A stretch of 64,000 nt of DNA from assembly GCF_003254525.1 (NCBI RefSeq), contig NZ_QFYS01000002.1, forward strand, positions 1 to 64,000. The letters are read 5' to 3'. The position numbers were made by a program, and so were the translations under genes. The DNA comes from Phenylobacterium kunshanense (GTDB lineage Bacteria > Pseudomonadota > Alphaproteobacteria > Caulobacterales > Caulobacteraceae). The notes under the pieces were generated by a model. That model was not told the origin of the DNA. It did not search any database and worked only from the letters and a program-made list of their open reading frames with translations. Positions 1-8,852 of the stretch are shown here, piece after piece (positions within the stretch are counted from its first letter, which is position 1; each line of letters begins with the position of its first letter).

Positions 1-53
1 AACAACGGCTCGATCAGCCGCCACTCCGCCTCGCTCAGATCGTAACGCGCCAT
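1..53 (-). CDS. IS5-family transposase, N-terminal fragment (cut by window edge)
   Basis: The reverse strand from base 53 starts with ATG and encodes MARYDLSEAEWRLIEPL, the characteristic opening of IS5-family (DUF4096-type) transposases, which begin the DNA-binding segment ahead of a DDE catalytic domain. Only 17 codons are visible. A GGAGCC ribosome binding site lies just upstream on the minus strand. Whether the transposase is intact cannot be judged here. Confidence 0.65.
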   Translation of the reverse strand, partial: MARYDLSEAEWRLIEPL

Positions 54-122
54 ACCAAGGCTCCTTTCGGTAGCCTTGAATCAAGCGTCGCCCCACTCAG
101 CAAGGGTTATGAGTACAGACCC
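1..122 (-). mobile_element. Left-edge fragment of an IS5-family insertion sequence (terminal end)
   Basis: The window opens inside an insertion sequence. Bases 54-122 lie between the transposase start and the flanking M24 peptidase gene. Read outward on the minus strand they end in GGGTCTGTACTCATAA, which looks like a terminal inverted repeat of the IS427 type within the IS5 family. The tip abuts TA at 123-124 within a CTAG, the kind of target this group prefers. The other end and the second inverted repeat are outside the window, so family and length are inferred. Confidence 0.6.
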
Positions 123-1321
123 TAGCCGAACGGCTTCTCCAGGCTGACCTGCGGCTCGGTGAACCAGGCCGCGCCATCCTCCGTGACGTGGAAGTGGTCT
201 TCCAGCCGCACGCCGAACGTCCCGGGAATCACGATCATCGGCTCGTTCGAGAAACACATGCCGGGCGCGAGCGGCGTCCGGTCGCCGCGCACCAGGTACG
301 GCGCCTCGTGGATGGACAGGCCGATGCCATGGCCCGTCCTGTGGGGCAGGCCCGGCAGGTCGTAGTCCGGGCTGAAGCCCTCGGCCGCCAGCACCCGGCG
401 CGCCACCGCGTCGATCTCCTCGCACGGTACGCCCGGCTTCACCGCCGCGAACGCCGCCGCCTGGGCCTTCTTCTCCACCGCCCAGACGCGGACCATCTCC
501 TGCGTCGGCGTTCCGAAGACGTAGGTGCGGGTGATGTCCGAGTTGTACCCCTGCACCTGGCAGCCGGTGTCGATCAGCACCAGGTCGCCGTCCTTCAGGG
601 ACTGTTCGCCCGGCAGGCCGTGCGGATAGGCCGAGGCCTCACCGAACTGCACGGCGCAGAACGAGCTGCCGTTGTCCGCGCCCAGCGCCCGGTGCGCCTG
701 GTCGATGAAGCGCCGCACCTCGCCCGTGGTGATTCCCGCCCGCAGGATCCGCGCCGCCCGGCGGTGAACCTCCAGCGTCATGGCCTTGGCCTGGGACATC
801 AGGGCCAGCTCGGCCGCCGACTTGATCATCCGGCAGCCGTCGACCACCGGCGCGCCGCTGCGCATCTCCACGCCGGGCGCCGACGCCCGCAGGCCGTCGA
901 ACATGAAGAAGGCCAGGGCCGGGTCGATCGCCAGGGACTTGGCGCCCCATTCGGCCAGCAACGCGGCCGCCAGCGCATAGGGGTTCTCGTGCTCCTCCCA
1001 CAGGCGGAGCGGCGCCTCGAAGGCCATCCCAGCCTTGAGCGACCCTTCCTCGAACCGCGGACAGACCATCACCGGCCCGCCCTCGCGCGGCAGCAGCATC
1101 GCCACCAGCCGCTCGGTCGCCCCCCAGGCGACGCCGGTGAAGTAGCGCAGCGAGGCGCCGGCCCCGACGATCAGCGCGTCGACCCCCAGATCGCCCATCA
1201 GCCGCTGGGCCTTGGCGATCCGGGCGCGGCGTTCCTCCACCGTGATCGCAGGCGCCGGGTTCGCCCACGGCTTCAGCTCGGAAAGTTCGCGTTCCGCTGT
1301 CGATCCGCCGATGCCGCTCAT
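122..1321 (-). CDS. M24 family metallopeptidase (Xaa-Pro aminopeptidase-like)
   Basis: A 399-residue cytoplasmic protein with the creatinase-like N-terminal domain (about residues 30-165) and the pita-bread catalytic domain (about 175-390). The five expected dinuclear metal ligands are present: D251 (IDTG), D262 (SDIT), H331 (HGIG), E360 (NEP) and E374 (LED). The family cleaves N-terminal X-Pro bonds; some members hydrolyse other small amides, so the substrate is not fixed by sequence. The stop codon TAG sits exactly at the junction with the insertion sequence to its left: T and A come from the target, and G is the first IS base. The last residues (SLEKPFG) look like a normal family C-terminus, so the gene is probably full length. 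It appears to be a single-gene unit. Confidence 0.85.
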   Translation of the reverse strand: MSGIGGSTAERELSELKPWANPAPAITVEERRARIAKAQRLMGDLGVDALIVGAGASLRYFTGVAWGATERLVAMLLPREGGPVMVCPRFEEGSLKAGMAFEAPLRLWEEHENPYALAAALLAEWGAKSLAIDPALAFFMFDGLRASAPGVEMRSGAPVVDGCRMIKSAAELALMSQAKAMTLEVHRRAARILRAGITTGEVRRFIDQAHRALGADNGSSFCAVQFGEASAYPHGLPGEQSLKDGDLVLIDTGCQVQGYNSDITRTYVFGTPTQEMVRVWAVEKKAQAAAFAAVKPGVPCEEIDAVARRVLAAEGFSPDYDLPGLPHRTGHGIGLSIHEAPYLVRGDRTPLAPGMCFSNEPMIVIPGTFGVRLEDHFHVTEDGAAWFTEPQVSLEKPFG

Positions 1322-1431
1322 CCTGGCTCCTCCTGCTGCGCGGTCCGTGTATAGGCCGCGCCGTGGCCGGACGTCAGGACCCCGCCGCCGATCGGGGGGG
1401 AGCGGACGGCGCTCCCCCCCGGGCGTCGACC

Positions 1432-3216
1432 TCAGTTCCTGAACCGCACGCCGACGTAGGCGGCAAGGCCCGTCTCCCGGTAGCCCAGCACCTCCTGGTA
1501 GCGGCGGTCGGTCAGGTTCTCGACCCGCGCGGTCAGGCTGACCTGCTCGTTCACCGCATAGGCGCCCGAGACGTCGGCCGTCACGAACCCGTCCCGCCGC
1601 GCGCGGCTGAAGCCGTCGCGGGCCGTGTCCGACTGGCTCGACTCGCCGCGCACGGTGACCGCCCCGCTCCAGGCGCCCTCGGACCAGAACAGCGCCGCCG
1701 AGCCGGAATGATCGGGCACGCGCAGCAGGCTGCGGTCGGTGGACCGGTCGACAGCATCGGTCCAGGCATAGGCCAGCTTCAGCCGCAGCGAGTCGGAGAG
1801 CTGCGCGTCGAACTCGGCTTCGAGGCCGCTGGAGCTGGTCTTGGCGATGTTGATGTAGCGGCTGGCCACATAGGCGATCTGGTCGCGCACGAGCAGCCGG
1901 TAGGCCGTCACCGCCGTCGAGATCCGGTCATTGGCCCAGCCCAGCCGCAGGTCGTAGCCCTCGGCCCGTTCAGGCTTCAGCGGAACCGGCGGCGCGAAGC
2001 AGAAGTCGCAAACCGCCTGGCTGATCGTGGGCGTCTTGAAGCCCGTCCCCGCCGACGCCACCGCCGTGAAGCCTGCGCCCAGCTTGGCCGCCGCCGCCAG
2101 CCGTCCAGTCGTCTTCGACGCATACGCCTCGGGATCGTCGTGCCGCACGCTGCCGGTCAGGGTCAGCGGCCCGGCGTCCACGCGGCCCACCGCGAACACT
2201 GCGGTGTTGGAGAGATCGAGGCTCGCGCCCGACGAGAGGTCCGCCCCGCTTTCCTGGCGCTCGACTCCAGCGATGAAACGGTCCCCGCGCGCGGCCGTCC
2301 AGCGCAGCACCTGGCGGTCGGCGTCGAAGCTGGCCGGGAACGACGACAGGCTGCGCCGATGCAGGTCGTAGGCGCTGATGCTGACCTCGTGTGTCAGGCC
2401 GAACGCATCGACCGTCGCCCGCGCGAACCCCTGCCAGGTCCGACTCTTGGCCCGGCTGTCGGTGTCGCCCAGCGCGAAGGTCGGCGGCGCGAAGCCGTCG
2501 GTCTCGGCGTCGAACCAGGAATAGCGGATACGTCCGTCCAGCCGCACGGCCTCCGAGACCCGGAGACGGCCCGAGAGGTTGGCGTTCAAGCTCTCCAGGC
2601 CGTCCTTCTCCGTGCCGGTGTCGGCCTTCGAGATCCCGTCCGCGCGGAAGGCGGCCACGCTGGCGCTGACAGCATAGACCTCCTCCGAACGGCCGACGCC
2701 CGCGAAGCCGCGGACCGTGCCATACGACCCGGCCTCCAGGTCGGCACGAAGTCCGTCCAGCGCGCGGGTGTTGAAGCTCACGACGCCGCCGATCGCCTCC
2801 GAGCCCCACAGCGAGCCCTGCGGCCCCGACAGCACCTCGACCCGCTCCAGGTCCGCCGTCTGCAGCGCGCCCACGTCATAGGTCCCGCTGGGGTCCGAGG
2901 CGTCGCCCACCGGCACGCCGTCCACCAGCACCAGGGTCTTGTCTGCCGAGGCGCCGCGGATGCGGATCGCGCCGGTCCCGCCGAACGCCCCTGTCCGCGC
3001 GACGCCGACGCCCGGCACGGTCGAGAGCAGATCCGCCGCGAACGGCAGGTTCCGGGCCTCGATCTCGGCGCGGTCGATCACGTGGGCGCCGGTGATCACC
3101 TTCGGATCGGTGGGCAGGCGCGCGGCGGTGACGATCACCTCGTCCACCGCGGTGGCGGCCTGCGCCCCGGTGGCGACGGCCGCCAGGGCCGCCGTGGTCA
3201 GAAGAAGAGTACGCAT
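1432..3216 (-). CDS. btuB: TonB-dependent vitamin B12 (cobalamin) receptor, BtuB-like
   Basis: An outer-membrane receptor of 594 residues, close to the usual BtuB length. A signal peptide (MRTLLLTTAALAAVATGAQA) is followed by a TonB-box-like DEVIVTAAR at about residues 25-33, a plug domain with PGVGVARTGAFGG, IRIRGASADKTLVLVDGVPVG and VLSGPQGSLWGSEAIGG, and a 22-strand barrel ending in YVGVRFRN with a terminal aromatic/Asn pattern. The start was placed at 3216, where the signal peptide begins; an upstream in-frame extension runs through the riboswitch and is unlikely to be translated. The cobalamin riboswitch in the leader supports B12 or a cobinamide as substrate. It should transport corrinoid into the periplasm using TonB energy. 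Confidence 0.88.
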   Translation of the reverse strand: MRTLLLTTAALAAVATGAQAATAVDEVIVTAARLPTDPKVITGAHVIDRAEIEARNLPFAADLLSTVPGVGVARTGAFGGTGAIRIRGASADKTLVLVDGVPVGDASDPSGTYDVGALQTADLERVEVLSGPQGSLWGSEAIGGVVSFNTRALDGLRADLEAGSYGTVRGFAGVGRSEEVYAVSASVAAFRADGISKADTGTEKDGLESLNANLSGRLRVSEAVRLDGRIRYSWFDAETDGFAPPTFALGDTDSRAKSRTWQGFARATVDAFGLTHEVSISAYDLHRRSLSSFPASFDADRQVLRWTAARGDRFIAGVERQESGADLSSGASLDLSNTAVFAVGRVDAGPLTLTGSVRHDDPEAYASKTTGRLAAAAKLGAGFTAVASAGTGFKTPTISQAVCDFCFAPPVPLKPERAEGYDLRLGWANDRISTAVTAYRLLVRDQIAYVASRYINIAKTSSSGLEAEFDAQLSDSLRLKLAYAWTDAVDRSTDRSLLRVPDHSGSAALFWSEGAWSGAVTVRGESSQSDTARDGFSRARRDGFVTADVSGAYAVNEQVSLTARVENLTDRRYQEVLGYRETGLAAYVGVRFRN

Positions 3217-3314
3217 AGGTCTACAGCCTCCGTTCAGGAGTCGCTGCGACGTCAGAGCGGCTTTCACGGCTCTGCCGGTCCTTGGCCTGGTCCCGGGCCA
3301 CGGACGAGCGACGA

Positions 3315-3520
3315 TCGAAGACGGCAGGTCTCCTGGCTTGCGGGTCACGGGGTTCGCGCCCCTCGCCTTCCCGGCCACCCCACTCGTGGGTTTCCAGTGG
3401 CGTCCTCCATCGACGCGGAGGATCGGACGCGGCCCTCGCCGCTTACAGTTGCGGGCACAGCCGGGGCTTCACACCCCAGTTCCCTCTTGGCCCCCGATTG
3501 GGGGACCGCCTTCATGCGCG
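3315..3520 (-). promoter_or_regulatory. Cobalamin riboswitch upstream of the BtuB-like receptor
   Basis: On the minus strand the leader contains the B12 box AGCCAGGAGACCTGCC (3323-3338), the conserved CCCGCAACTGTAAGC segment (about 3441-3456) and AGGGAACTGGGGTGTG (about 3470-3485), in the order expected of a class I adenosylcobalamin aptamer. The B12 box lies about 105 nt before the receptor ATG, leaving room for an expression platform. High B12 should lower receptor expression. The outer boundaries are approximate because the P1 stem was not folded computationally. Confidence 0.93.
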
Positions 3521-3562
3521 GCGTATTGCGACGAACCGCGGCCGGGGGCAAGGTCCCGCGCC

Positions 3563-4945
3563 ATGCGCATCGCCCTCCTCGCCACTGTCGCTCTCCTTGC
3601 GTCATCCGCCGCCTATGCCCAGTCGGCCAGCCCCCAATCGGTTGGCGGCGAGCACGCCGTGCTGAAGGACCTGGCCGGCCAGGTCTCGGAAACCCGCCAG
3701 CGGGCCACGATCCAGAAGCTGGTCTCGTTCGGCACCCGCCACACCGGTTCGGACACGAAGTCGGACAAGCGCGGCATCGGCGCCGCCCGCCGCTGGATCG
3801 CCGCCGAGATGCAGGCCGCCTCCAAGGACTGCGGCGGCCGGCTCCAGGTCGAGACGCCGTCGCGGATCATGACCGCCGAGCGCCTCGCCGGCCCGACCGA
3901 AGTGGTCAACGTCGTCGGAGTCCTGCCGGGAACGAGCGACCCCGGCCGGGTGATCGTCATCTCGGGCCACTACGACAGCCGGGTCACCGATCCGAAGGAC
4001 TTCACCTCGGACGCCCCCGGCGCTAACGACGACGGCTCGGGCACGGCGGCGGTCATCGAAGCCGCGCGCATCCTCTGCAAGCAGCAGTTTCCCGCCACCC
4101 TCGTCTTCGCCGCGCTGGCGGGCGAGGAGCAGGGCCTACTGGGCGGCAAGATCCTGGCCGACTGGCTGAGCGCCAAGGGCTGGCGGGTCGAGGCCGACCT
4201 CAACAACGACATCATCGGCAACACCGAGGGGATGTCCGGCGTCCGCGACAACACCCACGTCCGCGTCTTCTCGGAGGGCACCCGCTCGACCGAGACGCCC
4301 GAGGAGGCCAACCGCCGGCGCTACAATGGCGGCGAGGTCGACAGCCCATCGCGCAACCTCGCCCGCTACCTCGACGTGCTCGCCGACCGGTACCTGACCA
4401 ACCTCGACGTGGTGATGGTCTACCGCACCGACCGCTTCGGCCGCGGCGGCGACCAGGTGGAGCTGCTGCGCGCGGGCTATCCCGCCGTGCGCATCACCGA
4501 GTCCACCGAGAACTACACCCGCCAGCACCAGGACCTGCGCACCGAGAACGGCATCCGCTATGGCGATGTCATCGAGGGCGTCGACTTCCCCTATCTCGCC
4601 CAGGTGACCCGGCTGAACGTCGTGGCCATGGCGGCCCTCGCCCTCGCGCCGGCTCCGCCTACGGGCGTGGAGATCGCCGGCGCGGTCAGCCCGGACACCA
4701 CCGTGAAGTGGAAACCGGCGCCGGATGCGGCCGCCTACCGCGTCTGGTGGCGCCGCACGACCGACCCGCAGTGGACCTATTCCCGCGTGGTCCCGCCGAC
4801 AGGGCAGGCGGTGTTGAAGGCGGTCAATATCGACGACTGGTTCTTTGGCCTCAGCGCGATCGGCGCGGACGGCCACGAGACCCCGGTGGTCTTCCCCGGC
4901 GCGGCCGGGACCTTCGAGCGCGGCGGGGTGAAACCCGCATCGTAG
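3563..4945 (+). CDS. Secreted M28 family zinc aminopeptidase with C-terminal fibronectin-like domain
   Basis: A 460-residue protein starting with a signal peptide (MRIALLATVALLASSAAYAQ). The M28 metal ligands are in place: H136 (GHYDSR), D156 (GANDDGSG), E188-E189 (GEEQ), D216 (NNDIIG) and H322 (RQHQD). The domain resembles co-catalytic di-zinc aminopeptidases that act in the periplasm or outside the cell. Residues about 362-455 look like a fibronectin type III-like beta domain (VKWKPAPDAAAYRVWWRR), common after M28 domains in these bacteria. It is divergent from the BtuB-like gene, and its promoter must lie in or next to the riboswitch region on the other strand. The start was chosen at the signal peptide. 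Confidence 0.88.
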   Translation: MRIALLATVALLASSAAYAQSASPQSVGGEHAVLKDLAGQVSETRQRATIQKLVSFGTRHTGSDTKSDKRGIGAARRWIAAEMQAASKDCGGRLQVETPSRIMTAERLAGPTEVVNVVGVLPGTSDPGRVIVISGHYDSRVTDPKDFTSDAPGANDDGSGTAAVIEAARILCKQQFPATLVFAALAGEEQGLLGGKILADWLSAKGWRVEADLNNDIIGNTEGMSGVRDNTHVRVFSEGTRSTETPEEANRRRYNGGEVDSPSRNLARYLDVLADRYLTNLDVVMVYRTDRFGRGGDQVELLRAGYPAVRITESTENYTRQHQDLRTENGIRYGDVIEGVDFPYLAQVTRLNVVAMAALALAPAPPTGVEIAGAVSPDTTVKWKPAPDAAAYRVWWRRTTDPQWTYSRVVPPTGQAVLKAVNIDDWFFGLSAIGADGHETPVVFPGAAGTFERGGVKPAS

Positions 4946-5162
4946 ACCCGAAACGAAGGCGGCCCCGGCGGCCATCTAAGGCGCCAGGGCCGCACACCCG
5001 TCGCTCGGTCCTGGGAGGGGGCTGGGGAGCCGAGCGCGATCGGATCTCATGTAGGGCGCCGTTACGTCACTTCAAGAGCGCCCGGGGGGCCAAGTTCCCC
5101 ACCGCGGAACGCCGTTCCTCGCCGCGCGTTAGCTGTGCCGTAACAGCTCGGCGGAGGAAGCC

Positions 5163-5504
5163 ATGCGTCTCGTTCCCCTGATCGTCGTCGGCGCCCTCGC
5201 GGCGGGATCCCTCGGCGGCTGCGCCACCACCAGCTACGGCGACGACTGGGTCTCAGCGTGCCAGCGCGACTACGAGCGCAACCGCGCGGCCGCCATCGCG
5301 GCGGGCGCCGTCCTGGGCGCCGCGGCCGGGGCCGCCATCGCCAAGGACGACAAGACCGGAGCCGCCATCGGCGCTATCGCCGGCGGACTGATCGGCAGCC
5401 AGGTCGGCAAGAAGGACGATCCCTGCGGCTACGGCTTCGGCGGCTACCCCTACGACCCGCGCTACGGTGTCTGGGACGAACAGCGGGGCTACTGGCGCCG
5501 CTAA
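5163..5504 (+). CDS. Glycine-zipper outer-membrane lipoprotein (17 kDa antigen-like)
   Basis: A 113-residue protein with a lipoprotein signal ending in LGGC (lipidated C20). Residues about 43-80 form a glycine zipper (AAIAAGAVLGAAAGAAIA, then GAAIGAIAGGLIGSQVGKK), as in Rickettsia 17 kDa surface antigen / 2TM glycine zipper families, which associate with the outer membrane. The C-terminus is rich in Tyr, Gly and Trp. A GGAGGAAGCC ribosome binding site precedes the ATG. Its stop codon overlaps the end of the convergent lipoprotein gene by 4 nt. The specific role is unknown; envelope integrity is the usual association. Confidence 0.75.
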   Translation: MRLVPLIVVGALAAGSLGGCATTSYGDDWVSACQRDYERNRAAAIAAGAVLGAAAGAAIAKDDKTGAAIGAIAGGLIGSQVGKKDDPCGYGFGGYPYDPRYGVWDEQRGYWRR

Positions 5505-6109
5505 AGCTCCAGCGCGACGGTCGCGGCGGCCTCGTCCAGGCGGGTCCGTTCCTGGCGCCACGCCGCCTCGGCCGCCTCGAAGCGCTGGGTGATGGAATCG
5601 AGGGCGCCCGTCAGCGTCGTCTGCTCGGTCGCCAGCGCGACGCACCCGGCATACCCCGTGAGCTCCGGCGTCGCGGCGCAGGCCTCGCTGGCCGCGGTCA
5701 CCTGGGCGCTCAAGGCCTCCGACGCGGCGCGGTACGCGGCAAGGCGAGCCTCCATGGCCTTCCGCGCGGCGTTGGCGTCTTCGATCGGCCGCCGGATCGC
5801 CCGGCTGTCCCCGGTCCTCGCGGCCGCCAGCGCGCGCCGCGCGGCGGGCGCGTACTTCGCCTCGATCTCGGCGATGGCGGCCAGTTCGGCCGGCGCCGCC
5901 ACGTTGAATTCCTGCGCAGCCTTCAGGGCCAGGTCGACCGCTTCCGCCCCGGGCGGGGGGACCGGTGGCGTCAGAACGGGCGCCGCGGCCGGAGGGGCTT
6001 TCGGCGCCACGGCGGTCTCCGAGGCCTTTTCCGGTTCGCGGCCCGAGCACGCCGCCACGAGCAGCCCCGCGGCCATGATCGCCAGTCCAACTCGCATTCC
6101 CCACCTCAT
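5501..6109 (-). CDS. Putative lipoprotein with Ala-rich coiled-coil-like body
   Basis: I do not recognise a named family. The 202-residue product has a lipoprotein signal (MRWGMRVGLAIMAAGLLVAAC, C21), a Pro/Ala-rich linker (about 28-52) and then a helical, Ala/Glu/Arg-rich region (about 55-200) that could form long helices. Two Cys at about 144 (SEACAATP) and 155 (YAGCVAL) could form a disulfide. It probably sits in the periplasm anchored to a membrane. It converges on the glycine-zipper lipoprotein with a 4-nt overlap and is divergent from the TonB receptor at 6308. Confidence 0.6.
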   Translation of the reverse strand: MRWGMRVGLAIMAAGLLVAACSGREPEKASETAVAPKAPPAAAPVLTPPVPPPGAEAVDLALKAAQEFNVAAPAELAAIAEIEAKYAPAARRALAAARTGDSRAIRRPIEDANAARKAMEARLAAYRAASEALSAQVTAASEACAATPELTGYAGCVALATEQTTLTGALDSITQRFEAAEAAWRQERTRLDEAAATVALEL

Positions 6110-6307
6110 GTTCTGTCAAAACTGCGCGCGCCGCCCTCGGACGTGTCAAGGCGGGACGGAAACGTGACCTTCCGGCAACACTGTCGAAAAGCGGTTCGAA
6201 GAACGTCGCAATCCCTTTGCACATAAGGGATCGCGCGCGTAGCCGGCGCGCCATCGGAGCAGGTCGGACCTCCCCATAAACCGGCCGCCCCGGGAGAAGG
6301 AACCGAG

Positions 6308-8788
6308 ATGAAATCCCAAATGCTGTATCGCACGACGGCGCTCGCCGTGGTGCTCGCGAGCGCGTTCGCGTCCGCCGCATCCGCCCAGGACGCCGCCGCC
6401 CAGGAAGACACCGGCCGCGAGATCCAGGAAATCGTCGTCACCGCCCAGAAGCGTGAGCAGCGCCTCCAGGACGTGCCGATCGTGGTCACCTCCGTCAGCG
6501 GCGAGCTGCTGCAGGACGCGGGCGTGAAGGACATCCGCGACCTGACCGTGCTGACGCCCGGCCTGACCGTCACCTCCACCTCGAGCGAGACCGTCGTGAC
6601 CGCCCGCGTGCGCGGCGTCGGCACGGTCGGCGACAACCCCGGCCTGGAATCCTCGGTCGGCGTGGTGATCGACGGCGTCTACCGCCCCCGCAACGGCGTG
6701 TCGTTCGGCGACCTCGGCCAGGTGAGCCGCATCGAGGTGCTGAAGGGTCCGCAAGGAACCCTGTTCGGCAAGAACACCTCGGCGGGCGTGATCAACGTCG
6801 TCACCGCCGGCCCGACCCGCGACTTCACCGCCCAGGGCGAAGCGACCTACGGCAACTACGACCAGATGGGCCTGACCGCCTCGGTCAGCGGTCCGCTGGG
6901 CGACAAGGCCGCCGGCCGCATCTTCGTCGGCACGCGCCAGCGTGACGGCTACCAGAACATCATCACCGGCCCCGGCCCGCGCACCAAGACGCGCGACAAC
7001 GACCAGAACTTCTACACCGTCCGCGGCATGCTGGACGTCGACGCCACCGACGACGTGACCATCCGCTTCATCGCCGACTACACCAAGCGCGACGAGAACT
7101 GCTGCGTCGGCACCCAGCTGTCGGTCGGCCAGGCCGCCAACAGCCGCGCCAACTTCATCAACGCCGTGCGTCCGGGCTCGCTCGACACCACGTCGACCCC
7201 GTTCGACCGCCAGGGCTACGCCAACCGCGCGACCAGCCAGGACGTCGAGGACATGGGCGTCTCGGCCGAGCTGAACTGGGACCTGGGCGATGGCCTGAAG
7301 CTGACCTCGATCACCGCGGTCCGCAACTGGCGCTCGGAAACCGGCCAGGACAGCGACTTCACCGCCGCCGACATCGCCTACCGGCCCTCCGACGGCTCCA
7401 ACTTCGTCGAGTTCGGCCAGATCAGCCAGGAACTGCGCCTGGCGGGCGAGGCCATGGACGGCAAGCTGAACTGGCTCGTCGGCGGCTTCTACGCCGGTGA
7501 AGACCTGAAGTCCCGTTCGGTCCTGCGCTTCGGCACGGACTACTACCCCTACTTCGCCGGCCGCGTGCTCGGCGGCGTACCGGCCCTGATCGGCATCGCC
7601 CCCGGGACGGCGCTGCAGGCGGGCACGGGTTCGGACGACCGCTACAAGCAGAACGGCGACACCTTCGCCCTGTTCACGAACAACTCGTTCGCGATCACCG
7701 AACAGCTCGAGCTGACCGTCGGCCTGCGCTTCACGCGCGACGAGAAGAAGCTGCGCGCCCAGTACAACTCCACGGGCTCGACCTGCGACCAGGGTGAGGC
7801 GGCGTTCGCCAACCTCGCCCGGCTCGTCGGCACGACCACCGCCACAACCATCGTCGGCGGCCTCTGCCTGAACTCCCAGAACAACGACTTCGACGCTTTG
7901 GGCCGCTTCACGCAGAAGAGCACCGAGGAGGAGTTCTCCGGCACGGCCAAGCTGGCCTACCGCTGGAACCCCGACATCATGACCTACGCGTCCTACTCGC
8001 GGGGCTACAAGGCCGGCGGCTTCAACCTCGACCGCGAGAACCTCGTGGTGGTCACGGCCACGGGCCCGGACTTCCGTCCGGACGCCGACACGGGCTTCAA
8101 GGGTGAGTTCGTCGACAGCTACGAGCTGGGCGCCAAGACCAGCTGGCTCGACCGGTCCCTGCTGCTGAACGCGGCGATCTTCTATCAGAAGTTCACCGAC
8201 TTCCAGCTGAACACCTTCATCGGCACGGCCTTCGTCGTGGAGACCCTGCCGGAAGTGGTGTCGAAGGGCGTCGACCTCGACTTCATCTACCTGCCGCCGA
8301 TCGACGGCCTGACCCTGCAGGGCGGCGTCACCTACGCCGAGACCGAGATCAAGCCGTTCACGGCCGCCGATCTCAGCAACCCGAGCCGGTTCGGCAGCCT
8401 GCGTCGCCTGCCGGGCGCCCAGCTTTCGTTCGCGCCCATGTGGTCGGCCTCCCTGGCCAGCACCTACGAGCGCGAGCTGAGCAACGGGATGAAGTTCAAG
8501 GCGAACCTCTCGGGCAAGTACACCTCGCGGTACAACACCGGCTCCGACCTGCATCCGTCCAAGGTGCAGGACGACATGATCCTGGTGAACGGCCGCGTGG
8601 GCCTCAGCACCGAGGACGAGCGCGTCACGGTCGAGCTCTGGGCCAACAACCTGTTCGACAAGGAATACATCCAGGTCGGCTTCAACGGCCCCTACCAAGT
8701 GGACGAGAACAACGACTCCATCAGCGTGTACGACGCCTTCCTGGGCGCCCCGCGCACCTACGGCGTGACCCTGCGCCTGCAGTACTGA
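6308..8788 (+). CDS. TonB-dependent receptor (Caulobacterales/sphingomonad type)
   Basis: An 826-residue outer-membrane receptor with a signal peptide (to about residue 26, ASAQ), a TonB box/plug start IQEIVVTAQKREQRLQDVP, plug motifs GVVIDGVYRPR and IEVLKGPQGTLFGKNTSAGVINVVT, and a barrel ending in the aromatic-rich YGVTLRLQY. The plug signature is that of the large receptor group abundant in Caulobacter and sphingomonads, used for iron complexes, oligosaccharides or other scarce nutrients; the substrate cannot be read from the sequence. It is transcribed alone, with an AAGGAAC ribosome binding site and a strong terminator 25 nt after the stop. Confidence 0.88.
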   Translation: MKSQMLYRTTALAVVLASAFASAASAQDAAAQEDTGREIQEIVVTAQKREQRLQDVPIVVTSVSGELLQDAGVKDIRDLTVLTPGLTVTSTSSETVVTARVRGVGTVGDNPGLESSVGVVIDGVYRPRNGVSFGDLGQVSRIEVLKGPQGTLFGKNTSAGVINVVTAGPTRDFTAQGEATYGNYDQMGLTASVSGPLGDKAAGRIFVGTRQRDGYQNIITGPGPRTKTRDNDQNFYTVRGMLDVDATDDVTIRFIADYTKRDENCCVGTQLSVGQAANSRANFINAVRPGSLDTTSTPFDRQGYANRATSQDVEDMGVSAELNWDLGDGLKLTSITAVRNWRSETGQDSDFTAADIAYRPSDGSNFVEFGQISQELRLAGEAMDGKLNWLVGGFYAGEDLKSRSVLRFGTDYYPYFAGRVLGGVPALIGIAPGTALQAGTGSDDRYKQNGDTFALFTNNSFAITEQLELTVGLRFTRDEKKLRAQYNSTGSTCDQGEAAFANLARLVGTTTATTIVGGLCLNSQNNDFDALGRFTQKSTEEEFSGTAKLAYRWNPDIMTYASYSRGYKAGGFNLDRENLVVVTATGPDFRPDADTGFKGEFVDSYELGAKTSWLDRSLLLNAAIFYQKFTDFQLNTFIGTAFVVETLPEVVSKGVDLDFIYLPPIDGLTLQGGVTYAETEIKPFTAADLSNPSRFGSLRRLPGAQLSFAPMWSASLASTYERELSNGMKFKANLSGKYTSRYNTGSDLHPSKVQDDMILVNGRVGLSTEDERVTVELWANNLFDKEYIQVGFNGPYQVDENNDSISVYDAFLGAPRTYGVTLRLQY

Positions 8789-8812
8789 TCCGCGCAGGAT
8801 CTACGGAAGTCG

Positions 8813-8843
8813 GGCGGCCCGGAGCGATCCGGGCCGCCTTTTT
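8813..8843 (+). terminator. Rho-independent terminator after the TonB receptor
   Basis: An 11-bp perfect stem GGCGGCCCGGA / TCCGGGCCGCC with a GCGA tetraloop is followed by TTTTT. This is a textbook intrinsic terminator on the plus strand, and it separates the receptor from the convergent PEP-CTERM gene. Confidence 0.92.
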
Positions 8844-8852
8844 CGTGCACAC

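Noticed and set aside
1363..4026. Very long plus-strand open frame opposite the BtuB-like gene
   Set aside because: Arg/Pro/Ala/His-rich shadow frame of a high-GC gene; no domain, and it runs through the riboswitch.
6146..8698. 850-codon minus-strand frame opposite the TonB receptor
   Set aside because: Val/Asp/His/Arg-rich antisense shadow with no recognisable motif; the plus-strand receptor is certain.
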